DNA of 6,108 nucleotides from contig JAFTMM010000068.1 of NCBI GenBank assembly GCA_017452405.1, forward strand, positions 1 to 6,108. Reading direction: 5' to 3'. A program made the translations under genes and the position numbers. The notes under the pieces were generated by a model. That model saw only the letters and a list, made by a program, of their open reading frames with translations, searched no databases and was not told where the DNA came from. The stretch is from Clostridia bacterium. GTDB taxonomy: Bacteria; Bacillota; Clostridia; Christensenellales; Pumilibacteraceae. Of this stretch, positions 1 to 5,478 are shown piece by piece (the stretch's first letter is position 1; each line of letters begins with the position of its first letter).

Positions 1-588
1 ATACTCGTAATGACGACGATGATGGGGAGTATGCCCACAGAGAGCGCAGGTGGAGCGCAGATGGAAACTTTTACAAACGTTTGGCAAGCCTTGGGCTCTG
101 TAAGCGGAACTTCAATGGGAATGAGCCTTGCGGGAATGTGCAATATCAATATTATGTATTTTGCAGTAGCGGTGCTTGTTTGTATTTTCGTTTCCGACGA
201 CTTCAGAAGCGGATATGCTAAAAACCTTTTTGCCGTTCGCTCATTAAAAACCGATTACGTAATTTCCAAAACCGTGATATGTTTTATCGCTGGCGCGTGT
301 ATGCTTCTCGGCTTTTTCATAGGCGCAATGATTGGTGGCGGGATTGCAAGACTTCCTTTTGAAATGACGGGATTCAACGCCCTTAACGTCATAGCAAAGC
401 AAAGATTATGGCTTTCGATATTATTGTCTTTGGGCGTCAGTATGCTCCTGTTTAATATCGTACCTATGGTTGCTCCGCTTGATTCAGGAATAATAAACGT
501 TATATTGAGCCTAGTTGGAGGCGCGCTTTTCAGCGTAGGACTCGGCGCAGTCGGTAATCAGGTATTGAGAAGAACGAGTCTTGTATAA
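1..588 (+). CDS. ABC-2 type transporter permease, 3' part (5' end outside window)
   Basis: This is the C-terminal part of a polytopic membrane protein that resembles ABC-2 family permease subunits. The reading frame is open from base 1 and ends with TAA at 586-588. The first in-frame ATG is at base 10, but there is no room to see a ribosome binding site and the codons before it encode Ile-Leu-Val. I therefore treat the gene as truncated by the window edge, with 195 residues visible. Counting from the ATG at 10, hydrophobic segments lie at about residues 46-62, 87-111, 133-156 and 160-181. The segment DDFRSGYAKNLFA, just after the first of these, matches the cytoplasmic motif usual in ABC-2 permeases (D-F-R-x-G-x-x-K-N). 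The partner ATPase is not in the window and the substrate cannot be named. The family call is from motif and topology; a different multi-pass protein is possible but less likely. Confidence 0.72.
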   Translation: MLVMTTMMGSMPTESAGGAQMETFTNVWQALGSVSGTSMGMSLAGMCNINIMYFAVAVLVCIFVSDDFRSGYAKNLFAVRSLKTDYVISKTVICFIAGACMLLGFFIGAMIGGGIARLPFEMTGFNALNVIAKQRLWLSILLSLGVSMLLFNIVPMVAPLDSGIINVILSLVGGALFSVGLGAVGNQVLRRTSLV

Positions 589-607
589 ATAAAAAAGCGC
601 ACAAACT

Positions 608-641
608 AAGCGTTCCGAAAGTTTTTTCTTTTGGAACGCTT
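608..641 (+). terminator. Rho-independent terminator after the permease gene
   Basis: A 14-bp hairpin pairs 608-621 with 628-641, with one G-U pair and a loop of six T. Its core is AAGCGTTCC / GGAACGCTT. On the + strand it runs straight into a T-rich stretch (TTTTGTATTT), the usual layout for intrinsic termination. It lies 20 bases after the permease stop and 14 bases from the convergent regulator stop, so it may also stop transcription from the other side. The T-tract on the - strand is more distant (591-596), so the + direction is favoured. Confidence 0.82.
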
Positions 642-654
642 TTGTATTTCTAAA

Positions 655-1515
655 CTATAACAACTCCGAATTTTCAGAAGTGGGATTGAAAGTATCCTCA
701 ACGCTGTACGTCGGGTGCATACCTAGCGTGTCGTAAGAAGCAGGGAGGGATTTAGGATTGAACCCGGTGATATCCTTAAAAACTCTGTTGAAGTTTCGTA
801 TCGTTCCGAAACCGCAGTCAATCGCAACCTTAGTCATCGTCACGTCTTCACGACGAAGAATTTCTATCGCTTTTTCCACTTTTACGAGGTTAAGGTACTG
901 CGAAAAAGTCATGTCTGCCATTTTTTTGAAAAACTTGGAAAAGTATGACTCGCTCAGTCCGCAGAACTTTGAAGCTGACGACAGGGAGTAATTATCATAT
1001 TTTTCATCAATTTCTTTAAGTAGCAGTTTATATCGAGCGGTATGATAATTTTCGTCTGCTGGCGCTGTCGTTATTTCCTCATTTGAAAAAATATCGATAA
1101 CCAATCTTTCGATACGGTTGTTTACGGATAACGCATAAAGTTGACTGCGTTCCGAAAGTTCGCGGTCGATAATCTCAAAAAGTTTATCAAGGCCATAGTC
1201 TTTGCGAAGTACGGGATTTATCAGTCTTGTATCCTGCACAATACTTTTTACGAGTTTGCTGTCAAAAAGGAAGAAGGTAAGCACACTTCCTTGATCTGCT
1301 TTTATATAATGCGTTTTCTTGGACTCCACGTAAATGGTCTGCGCTTCACGCAAAATTATCGCTTCGCCGTTTATGTAAACCGTAGCCGATCCTTTATCTG
1401 CATAAATGATTTCGCAGTCCGAATGCCAATGGGGCAAATTATCCAGATTTCTGTATTTTCCTACCCAAACTCGCGTATCTCCCGAATACTTGCGCAGTTC
1501 TCTTTTTGCCAGCAT
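655..1515 (-). CDS. AraC-family transcriptional regulator, probable arabinose-operon regulator
   Basis: A 286-residue cytoplasmic DNA-binding regulator. The N-terminal part (about residues 15-75) looks like an AraC-type cupin sugar-sensing domain, with HWHSDCEI at 29-36 and a glycine-containing beta-strand region (KGSATVYINGE) at 41-51. The C-terminal part has the paired helix-turn-helix of the family: first at about 177-200 (LSSASKFCGLSESYFSKFFK), second at about 226-251 (TMTKVAIDCGFG followed by NFNRVFKDITG). A tail of roughly 27 residues follows the second motif and resembles nothing I recognise. The ATG at 1515 is chosen because GGGAGG precedes it by 10 bases and the gene's best promoter lies at 1546-1574; the upstream in-frame ATG at 1602 would fall outside that transcript. 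The gene is divergent from the kinase-epimerase/araA operon, so L-arabinose or a related pathway signal is the likely effector. That is an inference from position. It is an AraC-superfamily member, not necessarily an orthologue of E. coli AraC. Confidence 0.9.
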   Translation of the reverse strand: MLAKRELRKYSGDTRVWVGKYRNLDNLPHWHSDCEIIYADKGSATVYINGEAIILREAQTIYVESKKTHYIKADQGSVLTFFLFDSKLVKSIVQDTRLINPVLRKDYGLDKLFEIIDRELSERSQLYALSVNNRIERLVIDIFSNEEITTAPADENYHTARYKLLLKEIDEKYDNYSLSSASKFCGLSESYFSKFFKKMADMTFSQYLNLVKVEKAIEILRREDVTMTKVAIDCGFGTIRNFNRVFKDITGFNPKSLPASYDTLGMHPTYSVEDTFNPTSENSELL

Positions 1516-1525
1516 TTTTCCAGTT

Positions 1526-1531
1526 CCTCCC
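1526..1531 (-). promoter_or_regulatory. Ribosome binding site of the AraC-family regulator
   Basis: Read on the - strand this is GGGAGG, a near-perfect anti-16S match, ten bases before the ATG at 1515. It decides the start in favour of 1515 over the longer in-frame ATG at 1602. Confidence 0.8.
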
Positions 1532-1545
1532 GAAAATCTTAATTT

Positions 1546-1574
1546 AGTATAACATGTAAAGCGGTATTTGTCTA
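1546..1574 (-). promoter_or_regulatory. Sigma-70-type promoter of the AraC-family regulator
   Basis: On the - strand the -35 element is TAGACA (1569-1574) and the -10 element is TATACT (1546-1551), with a 17-base spacer and a TG extension just before the -10. Each hexamer differs from consensus at one position. The predicted transcript starts near 1539, leaving a leader of about 24 bases that contains the GGGAGG site. One copy of the direct repeat (1560-1573) lies across the spacer and -35, which suggests autoregulation. Confidence 0.7.
1560..1573 (+). repeat. Direct repeat copy A, candidate regulator operator
   Basis: AGCGGTAT, three variable bases, then TCT. It matches copy B at 1645-1658 in 11 of 14 positions, in the same orientation, 85 bases apart. 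Two conserved blocks about one helical turn apart would suit the two helix-turn-helix motifs of an AraC-type protein. This copy overlaps the spacer and -35 of the regulator's own promoter. Binding is inferred from position and repetition only. Confidence 0.4.
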
Positions 1575-1625
1575 CTCTTTTCGTGTGAATTTTTTTATAC
1601 AAGTAGAACCGAGCTTATGATACAG

Positions 1626-1655
1626 CTGAAAATGTCCATAATTTAGCGGTATACT
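1626..1655 (+). promoter_or_regulatory. Candidate promoter of the kinase-epimerase/araA operon
   Basis: CTGAAA (1626-1631, four of six consensus bases) and TATACT (1650-1655, five of six) are separated by 18 bases. Transcription would start near 1662 and give a leader of about 32 bases. An alternative -10, TAAAAT at 1682-1687, has no recognisable -35 and would start transcription at or next to the ATG at 1694. An activator-dependent promoter could look like that. The sequence alone does not settle which is used. Confidence 0.42.
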
Positions 1656-1658
1656 TCT
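1645..1658 (+). repeat. Direct repeat copy B, candidate regulator operator
   Basis: AGCGGTAT, three variable bases, then TCT, matching copy A at 1560-1573. It overlaps the TATACT -10 of the candidate operon promoter, which would fit repression. It also lies immediately upstream of the -35 position of the alternative TAAAAT promoter, which would fit activation. The 85-base separation from copy A is close to a whole number of helical turns, so looping between the two is conceivable. Confidence 0.4.
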
Positions 1659-1693
1659 TTATTTATCGACATTATATCTGTTAAAATATATCT

Positions 1694-3976
1694 ATGAAAG
1701 GTATACGTAAAATAAATTTGGAAAAATGCGTAATAGGTATAGAACTTGGCTCAACGCGAATTAAAGCGGTACTGACCGACGAAAAGGGCAAAGTACTTGC
1801 AAGCGGAGCAAGTGAGTGGGAAAACCGCTACGAAAACGGACTTTGGACGTACTCGGAGGAAGACGTAAGCGTTAACCTTCGTGCGTGTTACTCGGCACTT
1901 AAAGCTGACGTTATGGCTAAGTACGGCGAAAAGCTGACTAAAGTAGGCTATATGGGCGTGAGCGCAATGATGCACGGCTATATAGTAATGGATTCCTCGG
2001 ACAATCTGCTCGTGCCTTTCCGTACTTGGCGTAACAATAACGCCGAAGCCTCTGCTATCGAGCTTACCAAAGTAATGGGATTTCATATTCCTGCGCGTTG
2101 GAGCGTAGCGCATATTTATCATGCGGTTAAAAATGGCGAACCGCACGTTGCTGATATTGCTTTCCAGACAACTTTGGAGGGATACGTTCACTATAAGTTA
2201 ACGGGAAAGAAAGTAATCGGCGTGGGCGAAGCTTCGGGCATGTTCCCGATTACGGATAATGCGTACGATATCGGCGCGCTTGCCGTATTCGACCGATTGA
2301 CTGCAAAGTATAATCTGCCTTGGAAACTTGCGGACGTATTACCTGAAATTCTCGTGGCAGGCGATAATGCGGGTTATTTAACCGAAGCAGGCGCAAAATG
2401 GCTGGACGTTGACGGCGATTTGCTTGCTGGCGTGCCTCTCTGTCCGCCCGAAGGCGACGCAGGCACTGGTATGGTTGCGACTAATTCCGTCCGTCCCCGT
2501 ACGGGCAACGTGTCGGCTGGTACTTCCATATTTGGTATGATCGTTCTTGACCGACAGCTTGAAAAAGTCTACGACGAAATAGACGTTGTAACCACGCCTA
2601 GCGGTGATCCCGTCGCAATGGTGCATTGCAATAACTGTACGTCCGATCTCAACGCGTGGGTGAACGTCTTTGCAGAGTTCGCCGAGGCAATAAACGCGCC
2701 GATTGAAAAGAACGAGCTTTTCCGCGCACTATTCACTTCCGCAAAATTAGCGGACGAGGATGCAGGCGACGTATTGTCTTATAACTACGTATCTGGCGAA
2801 AACATCACTCACGTCACCGAAGGCAGACCTATGCTTCTTAGAAAGACGGAAAGCAAATTTAACCTTGCAAACTTCATGCGCTCGCAGTTATATTCGACTA
2901 TGGCAACGCTTAAAATCGGTCTTGATATAATGAAAAAGGAAAACGTCAGGATTGATTCTCTCCTTGCTCACGGCGGACTTTTTAAATCTGACGGACCGCA
3001 AAGCTACCTTGCTTCTGCATTGGGCGCACCGGTAACGGTTATGCGCACGGCAGGCGAGGGCGGAGCGTGGGGCATGGCTCTTCTTTCCGCATACGCGCTG
3101 TCGAATAGAAAACTTTCGCTTGCCGATTGGCTGGACGATATTTTTAAGGGAGAAGAAAGTGTAACCGTATTGCCCGACCAAGCAACTACGGACGGCATGG
3201 AAAAGTTCATAGCGTCGTATAAAAAAGGACTTCCCGTAGTTCGTGAAGCGGTTAACGCGCTGTCGGATAATAAAACTCATCAGTCAACGTTGCAAGCATT
3301 GAAAGAAACGGTGCTTAAAGCTAATCTCGATCTTGTGAAAAACGGACTCGTGCTCTATACATGGGGAAACGTCAGCGCAATTGACCGAGAACGCGGACTC
3401 GTCGTAATTAAGCCGAGTGGAGTGGACTACGACGGCATGACGGCGGAGGATATGGTCGTGGTAGACCTTGACGGCAACGTCGTTGAAGGTAAATACCGCC
3501 CGTCCAGCGACACGCCTACGCATATTGAGCTGTATAAAGCGCACCCCGAAATCGGAGGCGTAGTACATACTCATTCCACTTACGCTACCGCACGCGCGCA
3601 GTCTGGCAAGCCTCTTACCGCATACGGCACGACGCACGCCGACTACTTCTACGGCGACGTACCTTGTACGAGGGCGCTCACTAAAGAGGAAATTGACGAG
3701 GCGTACGAAAAGAATACCGGCTTAGTTATTAACGAAACGATAGGTGACAAGGACGCTCTTGCCGTACCGGCAATACTCGTCAAAAACCACGGACCTTTTG
3801 CGTGGGGCAAGGACGCAGACGACGCCGTTTACCACGCGACGGTCTTAGAAGAAGTGGCAAAAATGGCAAGCATAACCGAAAGTTTCAACAAAGAAGTAAA
3901 CCGCGCAGACGACTATCTGCTTGACAAACATTATAACCGCAAACACGGCAAAAACGCCTATTACGGACAAAAGTGA
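1694..3976 (+). CDS. araB-araD: Bifunctional FGGY-family ribulokinase / L-ribulose-5-phosphate 4-epimerase fusion
   Basis: A 760-residue cytoplasmic fusion for two consecutive steps: L-ribulose + ATP to L-ribulose 5-phosphate, then epimerisation to D-xylulose 5-phosphate. Residues about 12-523 are an FGGY sugar kinase: GIELGSTRIKAV (15-26) is the first phosphate loop, PPEGDAGTGM (251-260) holds the probable catalytic base Asp255, GNVSAGTS (271-278) and AGEGGAWGMALLSAY (453-467) form the nucleotide site. After a short linker (about 524-532), residues 533-760 form a complete AraD. By alignment from memory to E. coli AraD, the zinc ligands are Asp606, His625, His627 and His699; the phosphate/active-site residues include Lys573, Ser604, Ser605, Thr646, Asp650 and Glu672; the C-terminal catalytic Tyr is 757 in AYYGQ. 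ATG 1694 is the only ATG start possible because TAA lies in frame at 1682-1684, yet no Shine-Dalgarno sequence precedes it. araA follows after 7 bases. The AraD call is very firm. Kinase specificity for L-ribulose is inferred from the fusion and operon; related kinases are often labelled xylulokinase. Confidence 0.93.
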   Translation: MKGIRKINLEKCVIGIELGSTRIKAVLTDEKGKVLASGASEWENRYENGLWTYSEEDVSVNLRACYSALKADVMAKYGEKLTKVGYMGVSAMMHGYIVMDSSDNLLVPFRTWRNNNAEASAIELTKVMGFHIPARWSVAHIYHAVKNGEPHVADIAFQTTLEGYVHYKLTGKKVIGVGEASGMFPITDNAYDIGALAVFDRLTAKYNLPWKLADVLPEILVAGDNAGYLTEAGAKWLDVDGDLLAGVPLCPPEGDAGTGMVATNSVRPRTGNVSAGTSIFGMIVLDRQLEKVYDEIDVVTTPSGDPVAMVHCNNCTSDLNAWVNVFAEFAEAINAPIEKNELFRALFTSAKLADEDAGDVLSYNYVSGENITHVTEGRPMLLRKTESKFNLANFMRSQLYSTMATLKIGLDIMKKENVRIDSLLAHGGLFKSDGPQSYLASALGAPVTVMRTAGEGGAWGMALLSAYALSNRKLSLADWLDDIFKGEESVTVLPDQATTDGMEKFIASYKKGLPVVREAVNALSDNKTHQSTLQALKETVLKANLDLVKNGLVLYTWGNVSAIDRERGLVVIKPSGVDYDGMTAEDMVVVDLDGNVVEGKYRPSSDTPTHIELYKAHPEIGGVVHTHSTYATARAQSGKPLTAYGTTHADYFYGDVPCTRALTKEEIDEAYEKNTGLVINETIGDKDALAVPAILVKNHGPFAWGKDADDAVYHATVLEEVAKMASITESFNKEVNRADDYLLDKHYNRKHGKNAYYGQK

Positions 3977-3979
3977 GGA
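3975..3979 (+). promoter_or_regulatory. Ribosome binding site of araA, overlapping the upstream stop
   Basis: GAGGA lies four bases before the ATG at 3984 and overlaps the TGA stop (3974-3976) of the fusion gene. It fixes the araA start at 3984 rather than the in-frame ATG at 3921 inside the preceding gene. The overlap suggests translational coupling between the two genes. Confidence 0.75.
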
Positions 3980-3983
3980 TAAC

Positions 3984-5405
3984 ATGAAAAAACTTTATTT
4001 TATTACCGGAAGTCAGGACTTATACGGCGACGAAACTCTTGCACAAGTTGCAGTAGACAGCAAAACTATGGTTGAGAACCTGTCGAAAAAACTCAACAAC
4101 GTGTGCGTTGAATGGCAACCGACCGTCAGAAATAGCGACGAAGTATACGAAGTATGCTTGAAAGCGACGGCAGATCCCGATTGCGTGGGCGTAATTACTT
4201 GGATGCATACGTTCTCGCCCGCGAAGATGTGGATAAGAGGGTTAAAAGCTCTCACCAAGCCTATGCTTCACTTGCATACGCAGGCAAACGAAAAACTGCC
4301 TTATAAGACCATAGACATGGACTTTATGAATCTCAATCAGTCCGCACACGGCGACCGTGAGTTCGGCTTCATTTGTGCGCGAATGAACGTGAAGCGCGAA
4401 GTGGTGGTGGGTTATTACGAGAATCCTGACGTTATTGCAAAGATTGCAAAATTTGCGGACGTTGCGATTGCTCTTGCATACTCTCAGACTCTCCGCGTGG
4501 CAATGTTCGGTAACAATATGCGCGACGTAGCTGTTACCGACGGTGACAGAGTAGAAAGCGAAATTCGCTACGGCTGGAACGTAAACTACTATGGAATAGG
4601 TGACCTCGTGAAAATCGCAAATGAAGTATCGGATGCGGAAATAACCGCAAAAATGCAGGAGTATACTTCCAAGTACGAGATGAATACCGACAAGATCGAT
4701 TCGGTTAAAGAACAGGCAAAGTACGAGGTTGCTCTTGATAAGTTCATTGCGAAGAATCGTATCGGTGCGTTTACCGATACCTTCCAGGACCTTCACGGAT
4801 TGCGTCAGCTTCCCGGTATTGCAGTTCAGAACGTAATGTCAAAGGGCGTTGGTTTTGGACCTGAAGGTGACTATAAGACCAGCGCGCTCATGGCTGTACT
4901 TTGCAAAATGGCAGAAAATAAGAAGGGTGCAACCGCATTTATCGAGGACTATACGTACGACCTTACCGCAGGTAGCGAGCTTGAACTTGCTTCGCACATG
5001 CTCGAAGTGTCGCCGGTATTCGCGAAGAATACTCCCAAAATTGAAGTACACCACCTTGGCATAGGCGATAAAGAACCGCCTGCGCGTCTTGTGTTTGACG
5101 GAGTGGCTGGAGACGCAATCGCAGTTTCTATGGTTGACATGGGCGACCGCTTCCGCCTCATTTGCGCAAAGATCGAGATGGTAGAACCGCCTTACGACAT
5201 GCCTGCGCTTCCCGTAGCGCGTTTGATGTGGAAGTTAAAGCCCGATTTCCCGACGGGTGCAGCAGCTTGGGTCAAAGCAGGCGGAGCGCATCACGCAGTA
5301 GTTTCCACTGCACTTGACGTAGCCGACATCCGTCTCTTTGCAAAACTTACCGACACCGAACTTATCGTTATTGACGAAAAGACCGAACTTCCTTTCGGTG
5401 CGTAA
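3984..5405 (+). CDS. araA: L-arabinose isomerase
   Basis: A 473-residue cytoplasmic, metal-dependent isomerase converting L-arabinose to L-ribulose, the first step of the pathway completed by the upstream fusion protein. The N-terminus KLYFITGSQDLYG (3-15) is the family signature, and TWMHTFSPAKMWI (72-84) and HLHTQANEKLPY (96-107) are also characteristic. Metal and catalytic residues by alignment from memory to E. coli AraA are Glu294 (in FGPEGDYKT), Glu321 (in FIEDYTYDL), His338 (in SHMLEV) and His436/His437 (in GGAHHAVVS). The length is slightly below the roughly 500 residues of the E. coli enzyme but close to that of several Gram-positive AraA proteins. All key segments are present and nothing appears truncated. 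The start at 3984 has a GAGGA site overlapping the previous stop, so the gene is cotranscribed and probably translationally coupled. It is the last gene of the operon, followed by a strong hairpin terminator. Confidence 0.97.
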   Translation: MKKLYFITGSQDLYGDETLAQVAVDSKTMVENLSKKLNNVCVEWQPTVRNSDEVYEVCLKATADPDCVGVITWMHTFSPAKMWIRGLKALTKPMLHLHTQANEKLPYKTIDMDFMNLNQSAHGDREFGFICARMNVKREVVVGYYENPDVIAKIAKFADVAIALAYSQTLRVAMFGNNMRDVAVTDGDRVESEIRYGWNVNYYGIGDLVKIANEVSDAEITAKMQEYTSKYEMNTDKIDSVKEQAKYEVALDKFIAKNRIGAFTDTFQDLHGLRQLPGIAVQNVMSKGVGFGPEGDYKTSALMAVLCKMAENKKGATAFIEDYTYDLTAGSELELASHMLEVSPVFAKNTPKIEVHHLGIGDKEPPARLVFDGVAGDAIAVSMVDMGDRFRLICAKIEMVEPPYDMPALPVARLMWKLKPDFPTGAAAWVKAGGAHHAVVSTALDVADIRLFAKLTDTELIVIDEKTELPFGA

Positions 5406-5428
5406 GCAGTTTTAAGCTTAATAAAACA

Positions 5429-5460
5429 AAAAAGTCACCTCGCATAAGAGGTGACTTTTT
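5429..5460. terminator. Bidirectional Rho-independent terminator between araA and the lysA-like gene
   Basis: The core hairpin pairs AGTCACCTC (5433-5441) with GAGGTGACT (5448-5456) around a six-base loop, and an A-run/T-run extends it to 13 bp. On the + strand it ends in TTTTT after araA. On the - strand it ends in an even longer T-rich run (complement of ATAAAACAAAAAA), serving the convergent decarboxylase gene, whose stop is at 5479-5481. Its position between two convergent genes fits shared use. Confidence 0.9.
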
Positions 5461-5478
5461 GCATACTTAAATGACTTA

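Noticed and set aside
758..1542. Plus-strand open frames opposite the AraC-family regulator (758-991 and 1141-1542)
   Set aside because: Their translations look like noncoding shadows, and the opposite strand has clear AraC-family domains across the same bases.
1554..1570. Possible catabolite-responsive (cre) element around TGTAAAGCGG
   Set aside because: The TG-N-AA-R-CG core is broken by an extra base and the right half-site does not match, so a CcpA site is not supported.
1516..1602. Longer start for the AraC-family regulator at ATG 1602
   Set aside because: It would add 29 basic residues unlike the family, lies upstream of the best promoter, and lacks the GGGAGG site that precedes ATG 1515.
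3265..3300. Fusion as an artefact, with a hidden separate start for araD
   Set aside because: Only TTG codons (3290, 3299) are near the AraD beginning, no Shine-Dalgarno sequence precedes them, and the frame is continuous. Read-level checking would still be needed to be certain.
3921..3983. Longer start for araA at ATG 3921, overlapping the fusion gene
   Set aside because: The extra 21 residues do not resemble any AraA N-terminus, and a ribosome binding site directly precedes ATG 3984, where the family signature begins.
4242..4796. Long open frame antisense to araA
   Set aside because: It lies fully inside a strongly conserved gene, its translation resembles no family, and it has no convincing start signal. 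The same applies to the antisense frames within the fusion gene at 1751-2191, 2378-2626, 2888-3280 and 3284-3637.
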